Source: Oceanobacillus rekensis (GTDB taxonomy: Bacteria; Bacillota; Bacilli; Bacillales; Amphibacillaceae). From it: 64,000 bases of DNA. The DNA lies in the NCBI RefSeq assembly GCF_002153375.1, contig NZ_MTBQ01000002.1, positions 2,223-66,222 on the forward strand. Direction: 5' to 3'. Made by a program: the position numbers and the translations under genes. Shown here in pieces: positions 52,934 to 61,957 of the stretch. The stretch's first letter is position 1; each line of letters begins with the position of its first letter. The notes below the pieces were generated by a model. The model saw only the letters and a list, made by a program, of their open reading frames with translations, did no database searches and was not told where the DNA came from.

Positions 52934-54266
52934 AATGGCCTTACTTGGGATTTGGGGTAATAAATTTCGAGTTATTTTATCTATCTTTGGTGTGATTATT
53001 GGTGTGTTTGCTGTGATTGTACTTTCCGCGATTGCTCTTGGGGTGAAGGATACGGTGATGAAGCAAATGGGGAGTCTTGGTGCGGAACAAATCATGGTCA
53101 TGCCTGGGCGTGTTTTAAAGGATGATGGGGGAGCACATAATTTCCTGAGCGGTGTTTCCAGCTCGCCTAGTACATTGACAAATACGGATGCGGAAGAGAT
53201 AGGGAAGTTGAAATCCGTTGAATCTGTTACCCCATTGCTTGAAACAGTAGGCAGAATTCAGTATGAGAGTCAGTTTGGGGAGGCACGGACGGTTGAGGGA
53301 ATGCTTGTTGGGACGAGTGATTCCTACCAAGAAGTTATACATACGAGCCTTGAAGAAGGGCGCTTTTTTACAAATGATGAGGGAGCAAATAAGGATAGAG
53401 TTGTCGTATTGGGGAGTGGGATCCACGCCTCATTAATGAATCAGAACCAGAATCAAGATCTGATGGATGATGAGACAGAAACGAATGTCGAGGCAGAGAA
53501 AAAGTGGTGGCAAAAGCTTTTGGACAAGTTTACTGGCAATACTGTGAATGCTGAAGAGGCACCAACAGCAGAGGAAAGTTTGGTTGGAAAGGAAGTTATC
53601 ATCCAGGGCGATACCTTTACGGTCGTAGGAGTGCTGGAATCGGTAGCAACCCTTGGCATGACGTCAAATAGTAGCATCCTGATGCCAGTACAAACCGCAC
53701 TCGATGTGACGAGTACAGAAAATTTAACGAACATCTATGTCAAGGCGGATTCGATTGAAAACCTTGATCAGGTGGAAAAAGAGGTGCACGGAGCTGTCGG
53801 ATTGAATCATCCGGAGACCGATTTCAGTACGGTTAAGCAAACGGAAATGCTTGGAGCTATTGAAACGGTAACAAAAATCCTGCAAGTCATGCTTATCGGA
53901 ATCACGGCAACCGCACTTGTCATCAGTGGCGCAGGCATCATGAACGTGATGGTCATGTCTGTTCGGGAACGTACCAGAGAGATTGGAATACGCAAAGCGC
54001 TTGGTGCATCGACGCTTGAGATTTTATTGCAATTTTTATTTGAAACGATTTTACTATGCCTGGCAGGGGGCATCATCGGTCTATTACTTGGCTACGGATT
54101 TGTACAATGGTGGAATGGAGCAATTACTATCTTCCCACTCGTTCTACCAATATGGGTCATCCAGCTCGCACTCGGCTCGTCCATCCTAATCGGTTGTATC
54201 TGCGGCATATATCCAGCAATTAAAGCCGCTAGATTGCAACCAAGCCGGGCATTGCGGTTTGAGTAG
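52911..54266 (+). CDS. MacB-type ABC transporter permease
   Basis: 451 residues. The layout is that of MacB/FtsX permeases: one N-terminal membrane helix (about 18-42), a large extracytoplasmic domain (about 45-320), then three helices with VMSVRERTREIGIRKALGAS between helices 2 and 3 and the closing PAIKAARLQPSRALR. The periplasm-facing domain contains an unusual acidic insert near 180-215 (NQNQDLMDDETETNVEAEKKW region). No membrane-fusion protein gene is adjacent. Confidence 0.92.
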   Translation: MKLVKAFKMALLGIWGNKFRVILSIFGVIIGVFAVIVLSAIALGVKDTVMKQMGSLGAEQIMVMPGRVLKDDGGAHNFLSGVSSSPSTLTNTDAEEIGKLKSVESVTPLLETVGRIQYESQFGEARTVEGMLVGTSDSYQEVIHTSLEEGRFFTNDEGANKDRVVVLGSGIHASLMNQNQNQDLMDDETETNVEAEKKWWQKLLDKFTGNTVNAEEAPTAEESLVGKEVIIQGDTFTVVGVLESVATLGMTSNSSILMPVQTALDVTSTENLTNIYVKADSIENLDQVEKEVHGAVGLNHPETDFSTVKQTEMLGAIETVTKILQVMLIGITATALVISGAGIMNVMVMSVRERTREIGIRKALGASTLEILLQFLFETILLCLAGGIIGLLLGYGFVQWWNGAITIFPLVLPIWVIQLALGSSILIGCICGIYPAIKAARLQPSRALRFE

Positions 54267-54272
54267 TTGTGT

Positions 54273-54348
54273 ATGGAAGCATGGGGACGGAATTCATGCT
54301 TCCATTTTTGATGTGGCGGAACTTGAGAACCGTCCCCATGCATCCTTT
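54273..54348 (+). repeat. Dispersed hairpin repeat, full copy
   Basis: Hairpin GGAAGCATG / CATGCTTCC with GGGACGGAATT loop, T5, then GGCGGAACTTGAGAACCGTC and CCCATGCATCC. Terminates the ABC pair. Confidence 0.8.
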
Positions 54349-54386
54349 TCAGGGTCTTTTGATTCACTACTAATCTATTACTTTTC

Positions 54387-54439
54387 CTTACATTTCTTTA
54401 TGTTCTATTAACAGTTGCTTAATAGACTTCCTTTATAAT
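54387..54439 (+). promoter_or_regulatory. Pho box and consensus -10 for the 54475-55326 gene
   Basis: CTTACA (54387), TTTATG (54397), TTAACA (54408) and TTAATA (54419) in 10-11-bp steps, 9-bp spacer, then a perfect TATAAT (54434-54439). Confidence 0.75.
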
Positions 54440-54474
54440 GATAGATAATACTGATAAAGGGAGAGATTAAGATT

Positions 54475-55326
54475 ATGATACGAAAATTCACAATTTTTTC
54501 ACTGACAGCGGTTTTATTCATGTCCATGTTTACAGCTCCAATACTCGCATCCAGTGACGGAACCCAGACGATTCAACAACAGCAGCAAATGGTTAATGTT
54601 GCACATCGTGGTGCTTCAGGGCATGCTCCGGAAAATACAATTTCTGCCTTTGATAAAGCGGTTGAAATGAAGGCTGATTATATTGAGATTGATGTACAAA
54701 TGACGCAAGATGGAAAAATAGTAGCTATCCATGATACAACAGTTAATCGCACAACAAATGGTACGGGATCGGTTGGAGATTACACACTTGAGGAAATTCA
54801 GCAATTGGATGCTGGAAGCTGGTTCGGTGAGGAATTTGCAGGTGAACAGATTCCTACTTTTGAAGAAATACTAGATAGATATCGTGGAAAAATAGGGATA
54901 TTAATAGAATTAAAATCACCATCACTGTATCCGGGTATTGAAGAAGAAGTCGCTGAAGCTTTAATGCAACGTAATTTGCATAAACCTAATAACAACAAAA
55001 TTATTATCCAGTCGTTTAATCATGAATCTGTACAAAAATCAAAGGCACTTTTACCAAATATACCTCACGGCGTTCTAGCTGGGTTAACTTGGGCAGATGT
55101 TACAGATGAACAGCTAGCACAATTCGCAACATATGCAGATTTCTTCAATCCAAATATGAATATTGTTACAGATGAGCTTGTTGACCGTGTACATACTACT
55201 GGGTTGAAAATCTACCCTTATACGGTACGAGCACAAGAACAAGCTGATAACTTATTTGAACTTGGTGTGGATGGGATAATTACTGACTATCCTGAATATG
55301 TCTATAAGCATCCTGTGAAAAACTAA
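54475..55326 (+). CDS. Secreted glycerophosphodiester phosphodiesterase (GlpQ-like)
   Basis: 283 residues with signal peptide (about 1-26, cleaved near ILA-S). GDPD motifs: AHRGASGHAPENT at 42-54, EIDVQMTQDG at 72-81, IHDTTVNRTTNG and IELKSP near 143. It should release glycerol-3-phosphate from glycerophosphodiesters outside the cell. More canonical than the copy at 2.0 kb. RBS GGGAGAG before the ATG. The Pho box with perfect -10 predicts strong induction under phosphate limitation, as for glpQ of Bacillus subtilis. Confidence 0.93.
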   Translation: MIRKFTIFSLTAVLFMSMFTAPILASSDGTQTIQQQQQMVNVAHRGASGHAPENTISAFDKAVEMKADYIEIDVQMTQDGKIVAIHDTTVNRTTNGTGSVGDYTLEEIQQLDAGSWFGEEFAGEQIPTFEEILDRYRGKIGILIELKSPSLYPGIEEEVAEALMQRNLHKPNNNKIIIQSFNHESVQKSKALLPNIPHGVLAGLTWADVTDEQLAQFATYADFFNPNMNIVTDELVDRVHTTGLKIYPYTVRAQEQADNLFELGVDGIITDYPEYVYKHPVKN

Positions 55327-55341
55327 AAATTGGGACAAGGG

Positions 55342-55414
55342 TGGAAGCATGGGGACGGAATTCATGCTTCCATTTTTTGATATAGCGGAACTTAAGAACC
55401 TTCCCCCTGCTTCC
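55342..55414. repeat. Dispersed hairpin repeat, full copy
   Basis: GGAAGCATG / CATGCTTCC hairpin with T6, then TATAGCGGAACTTAAGAACC. It lies between two convergent genes and can stop both. Confidence 0.8.
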
Positions 55415-55416
55415 TA

Positions 55417-57195
55417 TTAAGGCCCTGGAGACAATCTTTTTTTCGCTGATTGTTTTTCGAGGATATCCATTAATTTACGTTGAACTATCTTTGTTTCTGG
55501 AGTGGCAAATGTAGGGTGGGCTAAGTTTATCTCCTCGAATGGGTCTTTTGTTACATTGTATAATTCATATTGATCTGGCACAGGTTTTGTTTTTGTAGTC
55601 GTTTTGTTTATTGATATTTCCGTTGCTTCTGAAAGAGATAGATTGCCTTCCGTAATTGCAACTTGGTCCTCAACATTAGGATTGCTCCAGAAATGAGGAT
55701 TATCGAAGTATCGAGATAGCTTCCATTTTTCCTCCGTATGATTTTCGCCCGTCTTTAATGTCGTAATCACTGTCTCTAGATGATTGGGCTGTGTAACGGA
55801 CTCGTAAGGTTCACCCTTTTGTGTCACTTGATGTAACCCTCTTGAAAATTCATCATCTGTCATAAAGTAAAGGGCTTCATTTGCACGGGGAAATTCCTTC
55901 TTTTCGCTCAAAAGTGGTGTTAAATCTCTCCCAACTAATGGGCGTACTTCCGAATGATCTTTCCGGAGAATGCTTTGAGCCTGTTTGATAGGAATGTCGG
56001 CAAGTCCTAATAGTGTTGGAATAACGTCTATATGACTTGTTAACATAGCTGTTTTTTGTTTACTAGGGAAGAGTTTTGGACTGTGGATAAGAAATGGAAC
56101 ATGAATGGACTCCTCATATGCCGTATGCCATTTTTGAAACAATCCTCCATGCGCTCCTAATAAATCTCCATGATCAGAAGTGTAAACAACAATTGTATTT
56201 TCATAAAAAATAGATTTTTGCAATGCTTGAAACACTTTTAACACTTCATTATCAACTTCTTTTAAAAGAGAATAATAAAGCTTCCTCAAAAATGGTGTAT
56301 CAAAAGTGGGCTGGAAGGCTTTTTGATATGTGTCGCGGTAACTTTCTTGTGCTGTTGGTTTTGTTTGTAATGACTCCCCGGCTGTTGGTGCTTGTGGGAT
56401 ATCCGGAACGCTTGGGTCTAATTTAAAATCAAAATTAGGTGATAATTGAGTAAGTAGCCCAAACAATGTAATATCGTGAGGATTTATGAAAGAGGAGACG
56501 ATGAGCCAAGGATCACTCTCCTTAGAATGGTCTTCCTCGAGTTCCTCTAATAAAGTAACCACTTCTTCCGCGTAAACAGCATCCCGCCCATTTACACCGA
56601 ATTTTGCAGATGAACCCGAATTCCTTGGATCAGAGCCATGTGGTTCTGGGCCAATCCAGCCTGAAAAACCATAGGGATCGAGGCGATTTGCTTGCGAGTA
56701 GATCTGCTCATTCTTATGATTTGGTACACCAGTATATTTGTCATAGCTTAATAATGGCTGATGTGTACCTGGAATTAAAATATCCTCATCCGATAGATGC
56801 CATTTTCCTTTCCAGTACGTACGATAGCCAGCAGTTCGGAAATAGTCTCCAAGCGTCGGAACCGTATTATGGTCAAGCCAAAATGCATCCGAATCAAAAG
56901 CTCCCTTTGCAGCTCCTGTTGTTTGGGTTACGCCGTGAAGTGATGGATATTGCCCTGTGAAAAGTGTAGCCCTACTTGGTGAACAAGCGGTACTACCAGC
57001 ATAATGATTTAAAAAACTCATACTATTTTCACGTAACAGTTCATGTGCCTTTAAATGTTCCTTGCGCCATTCCTTTAGTTCTTTATTTTCATATGCCATT
57101 GGATAGCGTTCCTCATCAACCATAATGAAAAGAAAATTTGGTTGATTCTTTTTATGTTTTACGTGATTAGAATGATTCTTATGTCCCTCTGCCAA
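55417..57195 (-). CDS. Sulfatase-family hydrolase
   Basis: 592 residues. The formylglycine motif C-S-P-S-R (in STACSPSRATLFTG, about residue 74) shows a Cys-type sulfatase that needs a maturase, which is not in this window. FIMVDEERYP supplies N-terminal metal ligands, GKWHLSD and TSDHGDLLGAHG the others. No signal peptide, so it acts in the cytoplasm unless the start is wrong. Start is TTG 57195 with a G8 tract 7 bp upstream as ribosome binding site. Substrate could be a sulfate ester or, as in some relatives, a phosphonate or phosphodiester. No Pho box recognised. Confidence 0.88.
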   Translation of the reverse strand: MAEGHKNHSNHVKHKKNQPNFLFIMVDEERYPMAYENKELKEWRKEHLKAHELLRENSMSFLNHYAGSTACSPSRATLFTGQYPSLHGVTQTTGAAKGAFDSDAFWLDHNTVPTLGDYFRTAGYRTYWKGKWHLSDEDILIPGTHQPLLSYDKYTGVPNHKNEQIYSQANRLDPYGFSGWIGPEPHGSDPRNSGSSAKFGVNGRDAVYAEEVVTLLEELEEDHSKESDPWLIVSSFINPHDITLFGLLTQLSPNFDFKLDPSVPDIPQAPTAGESLQTKPTAQESYRDTYQKAFQPTFDTPFLRKLYYSLLKEVDNEVLKVFQALQKSIFYENTIVVYTSDHGDLLGAHGGLFQKWHTAYEESIHVPFLIHSPKLFPSKQKTAMLTSHIDVIPTLLGLADIPIKQAQSILRKDHSEVRPLVGRDLTPLLSEKKEFPRANEALYFMTDDEFSRGLHQVTQKGEPYESVTQPNHLETVITTLKTGENHTEEKWKLSRYFDNPHFWSNPNVEDQVAITEGNLSLSEATEISINKTTTKTKPVPDQYELYNVTKDPFEEINLAHPTFATPETKIVQRKLMDILEKQSAKKRLSPGP

Positions 57196-57269
57196 CTCAA
57201 GTCCCCCCCCAAGAAAATTAAAATACCTTTAACAGAATATCGTATGAATAAATCACCCAGTCGGTTCCA

Positions 57270-57345
57270 GAGGAAGCATCGGGACGGAATTCATGCTTCC
57301 ATTTTTATTTTATTAGAAAGCAAAAGAACCGTCCCCATGCTTCCA
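57270..57345. repeat. Dispersed hairpin repeat, full copy
   Basis: GGAAGCATCGGGACGGAATT then CATGCTTCCATTTTT, followed by AAGCAAAAGAACCGTCCCCA and TGCTTCC, upstream of the sulfatase gene. Confidence 0.8.
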
Positions 57346-57451
57346 ATTGTTATATTATTGTAAAGTGACAGTTATCGACAAAAATTGACTGTATTTTATG
57401 ATATTGTAAAATAGGATATAGTATTTTAAGAGAATCAAGGGTGGGAAACGG

Positions 57452-57604
57452 ATGAGTGAGAAGGAAAAACTTCAAAATATGTTGCAAAGAGTTATTGATG
57501 AAACAGAGAACAATACAATGCAGTCAGCAAAAGAAGTCATACAATCTCTAATTAGTGAAATAACGATTAATGCTAGACCACAGGAAAGTAAGCTTAAGCA
57601 TTAA
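57452..57604 (+). CDS. Small hypothetical protein upstream of galU
   Basis: 50 residues, helical and charged (MSEKEKLQNMLQRV... pattern), no Cys and no membrane segment. ATG 57452 is preceded by AAGGGTGGG, a plausible ribosome binding site, and the stop is 18 bp before the galU start, so it is likely co-transcribed. No family recognised. Confidence 0.55.
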   Translation: MSEKEKLQNMLQRVIDETENNTMQSAKEVIQSLISEITINARPQESKLKH

Positions 57605-57622
57605 CAGATTGGAGGAGTGTAC

Positions 57623-58504
57623 ATGCAAAAGATTAGGAAGGCAATTATCCCAGCTGCAGGGTTAGGAACACGATTCCTGCCTGCAACAAAGGCAATGCCG
57701 AAAGAAATGCTGCCAATCGTTGATAGACCTACCATTGAGTACATCGTGAAAGAGGCAATCGCATCTGGAATAGAAGATATCATTATTGTAACCGGTAAAG
57801 GAAAACGAGCGATTGAAGACCACTTTGATATTAATTTTGAATTGGAAGAGAATTTAGTGCGAAAAGAAAAGTTTGAGTTGCTGGAAAAAATTAGACCATC
57901 CTCCCAAGTTGAAATACACTACATACGCCAGAAAGAACCTAAGGGACTTGGCCATGCTGTATGGTGCGCAAGGAAGTTTATCGGCAATGAACCTTTTGCA
58001 GTATTATTAGGGGATGATATCGTAGAAGCGGAGAAGCCTTGTTTAAAGCAATTAATCGAACAATATGATGAAACACGTTCATCTGTTATTGGTGTGCAAA
58101 ATGTTTCTGATACAGAAACACATCGCTATGGAATTATCGATCCGAAAACGATGGAGGGTAATCGTTATCAGGTTAATGGCTTTGTTGAAAAGCCAAAACA
58201 AGGAACTGCACCTTCAAACCTCGCGATTATCGGACGTTATATTTTAACTCCGGAGATCTTCCAGTTCCTTGATAAGCAAGAAACCGGGCAAGGTGGGGAA
58301 ATCCAGCTGACGGATGCGATCCACCAGTTAAATGAGATTCAGGATGTATATGCATATGCCTTTGATGGTAAAAGGTATGATGTTGGTGATAAGCTTGGGT
58401 TTATCCGCACAACAGTAGAGTTTGCATTAAAGAATGAAGAAATAGGGGCAGAAGTTGAAACGATACTGAGAGAATTATTAAGTGAGAAATCTGTAGATCG
58501 GTAA
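57623..58504 (+). CDS. galU: UTP-glucose-1-phosphate uridylyltransferase
   Basis: 293 residues. ATG 57623 has TTGGAGGAG at 7 bp; GTG 57617 overlaps that site. Forms UDP-glucose from UTP and glucose-1-phosphate for teichoic-acid, glycolipid or exopolysaccharide synthesis. Motifs: [20 protein letters not shown], which contains the nucleotide-binding G-X-G-T-R, LLGDDIV, YGIID and [15 protein letters not shown]. Length and sequence type match Bacillus GtaB/GalU. Confidence 0.96.
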   Translation: MQKIRKAIIPAAGLGTRFLPATKAMPKEMLPIVDRPTIEYIVKEAIASGIEDIIIVTGKGKRAIEDHFDINFELEENLVRKEKFELLEKIRPSSQVEIHYIRQKEPKGLGHAVWCARKFIGNEPFAVLLGDDIVEAEKPCLKQLIEQYDETRSSVIGVQNVSDTETHRYGIIDPKTMEGNRYQVNGFVEKPKQGTAPSNLAIIGRYILTPEIFQFLDKQETGQGGEIQLTDAIHQLNEIQDVYAYAFDGKRYDVGDKLGFIRTTVEFALKNEEIGAEVETILRELLSEKSVDR

Positions 58505-58509
58505 ATAGA

Positions 58510-58546
58510 AAGGAAGCATTGGGACGGTTCTTAAAGATTCCGTTTT
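58510..58546 (+). repeat. Dispersed repeat, degraded copy
   Basis: GGAAGCATTGGGACGGTTCT with a decayed right arm, 5 bp after galU. Confidence 0.6.
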
Positions 58547-58772
58547 GAGGTGCATATTTAAAAAAAGTTGCCTCATAGACACTTAAATTGGCAAATTAAA
58601 CGGCGTATGAAAATAGTAAAATCAGCGATAGCTTTACCATATTAAATGGTAAGGCTATTTTTTGTATTGTCGAGATATGAACTCTCTATTAACAAGTGCG
58701 TTATTTGCTATGTTAATTTCCATTAAATCAAAAGGCTTTCAGAAGACAGGATTATTAAACAATCTCAGAAAA

Positions 58773-59125
58773 ATGTTCTTCATAAATCGGATGAATGACC
58801 GAATAAGGCAAAAATGAGAGTAAAAGGTCACTCATAGCGCAGATGAGTGACCGAGTAAGGCAAAAATGAGAGTAAAAGGTAACTCATAGCGCAGATGAGT
58901 GACCGAGCAAGGTAAAAATACGAGTAAAAGGTAACTCATAGCGCAGATGAGTGACCGAGCAAGGTAAAAATGAGAGTAAAAGGTAACTCATAGCGTAGAT
59001 GAGTGACCGAACAAGGCGAAAATGCGAGTAAAAGGTAACTCATAGCTCAGATGAGTGACCGAACAAGGTGAAAATAAGAGTAAAAGGTAACTCATAGCTC
59101 AGATGAGTGACCGAAAAAGGCAAAA
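58773..59125. repeat. 52-bp tandem array, seven copies
   Basis: ATGA(G/A)TGACCGA recurs at 58791, 58843, 58895, 58947, 58999, 59051 and 59103: exactly 52 bp each time. Each junction holds an inverted repeat, GGTAACTCAT-N7-ATGAGTGACC, so every unit can fold into a 10-bp hairpin with one mismatch. All 52 bases are conserved, so there are no spacers. 52 is not a multiple of three, so it is not coding. Confidence 0.92.
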
Positions 59126-59222
59126 TTCAAGAGAGAGCTTCTCCATAAAGTGAAATTTCTATTGTCATAGAATAGATAAAAACCTCTAAATATTTGTTTG
59201 ATTAAACAATTGATATAACAAC

Positions 59223-59256
59223 AAAAAAGGCATACGTCCATTTCGTATGCCTTTTT
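59223..59256 (-). terminator. Terminator of the M20 gene
   Basis: AAAAAGGCATACG / CGTATGCCTTTTT perfect 13-bp stem. Confidence 0.88.
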
Positions 59257-59307
59257 AGCGTGTCATTTAACCATTATGCACCACAAAACGGAATCCTTTT
59301 GACGGTT

Positions 59308-60438
59308 CTACTTTGTTTTCAGTATTGCTTGGTATAGAATTTCTACGCCGTTTATGAGAGCTTTTTCATTAAATGTCATTTTCGGGTGGTGGAGACCTGG
59401 TTGAAGGTCACATCCTAGTCCAAGCATGGTAGCCTTTAGCTCTGGCTTTTTAATTGTATAAAAGTGAAAGTCGTCTCCACCTGGAGTAACGAGTGGTGGG
59501 AGTAAATTGTCAGCTCCGATTGCTTCAGAAATAGCTTCCCTCATGATGGCCGTTGCCACATCGCTCGTCTCAGCAGCAGCTATTCCTCCCGTATTAGTAA
59601 TTTCAATATCTACGTTATAAAGTTCTTTTACAGAGTCAAAAATATGATTAACTTCTGTTTCTAATTGTTCGATCAACTGATTATTTTGAGCTCTTAAGTC
59701 AAGGGAAAAAGATGCATTTCCTGGGATAATATTTGTGTTTTTCCCACCTGCATGAAATCTAGTCATCTTAACTGAATAGGGTACTCTAGGATCAAGGTGG
59801 ATTTGGCCTAGCATATTAACAATTTGAGCGCCAATTTCAATTGCATTGTGATTCAGATGTGGTCGTGCACCATGCGCATCATCGCCCTTAATATCAGCAC
59901 TATACATTTTCGTAGCACCGTGGACAATGACAGGTGTAGCTTTTCCCATCGATGCTTCCTGCTGTGGCCGCAAATGGACACCATATAAGTAATCCAGATT
60001 TTCTGCGACACCTTTTTCAACCATTTTTAATGCCCCTGTACCATGTTCTTCAGCAGGTTGGAAGATAAATTTAACGGCAACTTTCTCAGCTAAATCCGGC
60101 TGTTGTTCCAGTTTCCATAATACCCCTAGAACCATTGCCATGTGTGCATCATGACCACAAGAATGATTTGCTTGGAATTCACCGTCTACTTCTTGCCATA
60201 AGGCATCGATGTCTGCCCGGATTCCTATTATAGGAAGGCCTTTGTTAAAGTTCCCATATTCACCAACCACACCAGTACAATCATCAAAAACCGTCACACG
60301 GCATCCACTTTTTTCTAGTAGATTTTTAATATACTTTGTTGTTTCTACCTCTTCCCAGCTGATTTCAGCATGTTCATGTAAATAGTGAAATGTATCAATA
60401 ACACGTTCTTCTATTTTCTTATCCATTATCTTCGCCAT
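59308..60438 (-). CDS. M20-family amidohydrolase (AmhX-like)
   Basis: 376 residues of the M20D aminoacylase/carboxypeptidase type, cleaving an acyl group from an N-acyl amino acid or similar amide. Metal-binding motifs: RADIDAL near 72-78, NHSCGHDAHM near 91-100, QPAEEHG near 127-133, and the C-terminal HHPKM. The dimerisation domain lies between about 180 and 290. No signal peptide. It faces, across 338 bp, a gene for an enolase-superfamily racemase; together they could convert N-acylated D- or L-amino acids, as known for N-succinyl/N-acyl amino acid racemase-hydrolase pairs (inference). Confidence 0.9.
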   Translation of the reverse strand: MAKIMDKKIEERVIDTFHYLHEHAEISWEEVETTKYIKNLLEKSGCRVTVFDDCTGVVGEYGNFNKGLPIIGIRADIDALWQEVDGEFQANHSCGHDAHMAMVLGVLWKLEQQPDLAEKVAVKFIFQPAEEHGTGALKMVEKGVAENLDYLYGVHLRPQQEASMGKATPVIVHGATKMYSADIKGDDAHGARPHLNHNAIEIGAQIVNMLGQIHLDPRVPYSVKMTRFHAGGKNTNIIPGNASFSLDLRAQNNQLIEQLETEVNHIFDSVKELYNVDIEITNTGGIAAAETSDVATAIMREAISEAIGADNLLPPLVTPGGDDFHFYTIKKPELKATMLGLGCDLQPGLHHPKMTFNEKALINGVEILYQAILKTK

Positions 60439-60776
60439 CCTTTATAAAATACTTATATGTTGGTTGTACCTTTCCACGTTCCTCTATCCGATTAATCATT
60501 GCTAACATGGCATTTTAAAGCGACATTGTCACCGTACCTTTACCTGAATATATTGATTTGAAGTATAAACTTCATTATAATCTACTGCAAGCTAAGTGGG
60601 AAGACTATTCACACTAAGGGGAAATGATTTGGAATTTCCTTTATAGTGGTTTGGGTATCATCCTTGTCAACTTAGTAATAGCATATATTCCAATTACACG
60701 TAATTATCTGGTATATTAATGGAATAATCCTTATTGTAATCGCAGTCAGAATAATAGCCTAAAAGGAGAATCTTAT
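60439..60776. other. Divergent intergenic region
   Basis: Contains a short palindrome GAAGTATAAACTTC (60560-60573) directly before TATAAT (60576-60581), a possible operator-promoter for the rightward gene. Nothing else recognised. Confidence 0.4.
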
Positions 60777-61883
60777 ATGAAATTATCGGAAATAAACGTT
60801 TATAAAGTTAATATGCGAATGAAAACTCCATTTACAACAAGCTTTGGAACAGAACAGGATCGCTTATTTTTACTTGTTGAAATAAAGGATGAAAATGGTG
60901 TATCTGGCTGGGGAGAATGTGTTACTTCCGAAATGCCACTATATATCGAGGAATTTACGGAATCAAGCTGGATCATGCTGAACAAATTCCTGATTCCGCT
61001 AATTTTGAAAAAAGAAATCGAACATCCAGACGAGTTGCAGAAGTTCTTTGCTCCTTTCAAACGAAATAACCTGGCAAAATCTGCATTGGATGCTGCGGTC
61101 TGGGATCTGTATGCAAAATTAAAAGGGATATCCTTGGCAGAGGCATTGGGTGGTACGAAATCTTCCATCGATGTAGGAATTAGCCTTGGAATTGAGGAGA
61201 ACATTGACGACCTGCTAGATAATATTCAGCAAAAAGTCGATGAGGGCTACAAAAGGATTAAGGTAAAAATTAAACCTGGTAAAGATGTAGCTGTTGTGAA
61301 AACCATTCGGGACAGATTCCCTGATATTCCGCTTATGGTCGATGCCAATTCAGCATATACATTAGATGATATCGAAACGTTAAAGGAACTCGATCAGTTT
61401 AATTTGATGATGATTGAACAGCCATTGACTGCAGGAGATCTGATTGATCACGCAAAATTGCAGAAAGAAATAAAGACGTCTATTTGTCTGGATGAAAGCA
61501 TTCACTCCTATGATGATGCGAGGAAAGCAATCGAACTTTGCAGCGGTAGAATTATCAACCTAAAAATTGCTAGAGTAGGTGGATTAACGCAATCGAAAAG
61601 AATCCATGATTTATGTGAAAAGGCAAATATCCCGATGTGGTGTGGCGGAATGCTGGAATCAGGTGTTGGACGCGCCCATAATATTGCGATTACTTCCCTG
61701 ACTAACTTTACCCTGCCAGGAGATACGGCGTCATCCTCAAGATATTGGGATAAGGACATCATTGAACCAGAAGTTATTGCAGAAAACGGAGTTGTACAAG
61801 TACCAACAGCACCCGGCATCGGCTATGGCGTCAACATTGAGGAAATTAAAAAACACTTAATCGAAGAAAAACGATACAACTAA
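60777..61883 (+). CDS. Enolase-superfamily N-acylamino acid racemase / o-succinylbenzoate synthase-like
   Basis: 368 residues. The MenC/NAAAR catalytic set is visible: KVKIK near 160-164 (second-sphere Lys pair), metal ligands D in VDANSAY, E in IEQPL, D in LDESI, and the opposing Lys in NLKIARVGG. GTEQDRLFLLVEI and GWGECVT mark the capping domain. This subgroup does o-succinylbenzoate synthesis, N-acyl or N-succinyl amino acid racemisation, or both. No men genes are nearby and an M20 deacylase is divergent, so a racemase role is favoured. RBS AAAGGAG before ATG. Confidence 0.9.
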   Translation: MKLSEINVYKVNMRMKTPFTTSFGTEQDRLFLLVEIKDENGVSGWGECVTSEMPLYIEEFTESSWIMLNKFLIPLILKKEIEHPDELQKFFAPFKRNNLAKSALDAAVWDLYAKLKGISLAEALGGTKSSIDVGISLGIEENIDDLLDNIQQKVDEGYKRIKVKIKPGKDVAVVKTIRDRFPDIPLMVDANSAYTLDDIETLKELDQFNLMMIEQPLTAGDLIDHAKLQKEIKTSICLDESIHSYDDARKAIELCSGRIINLKIARVGGLTQSKRIHDLCEKANIPMWCGGMLESGVGRAHNIAITSLTNFTLPGDTASSSRYWDKDIIEPEVIAENGVVQVPTAPGIGYGVNIEEIKKHLIEEKRYN

Positions 61884-61896
61884 GTAGTGGAATTAT

Positions 61897-61952
61897 TGGG
61901 AAGGTTTCATGCTTCCATTTTTTGATATAGCGGAACTTGAGAACCATCCCCG
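61897..61952. repeat. Dispersed hairpin repeat, degraded copy
   Basis: GGGAAGG...CATGCTTCCATTTTTT then TATAGCGGAACTTGAGAACC, similar to the copies at 54.3 and 55.3 kb. Confidence 0.65.
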
Positions 61953-61957
61953 AATGG

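Noticed and set aside
58773-59125. Possible CRISPR array
   Set aside because: The entire 52-bp unit is conserved, with no variable spacers, and there are no cas genes nearby. It is a tandem repeat.
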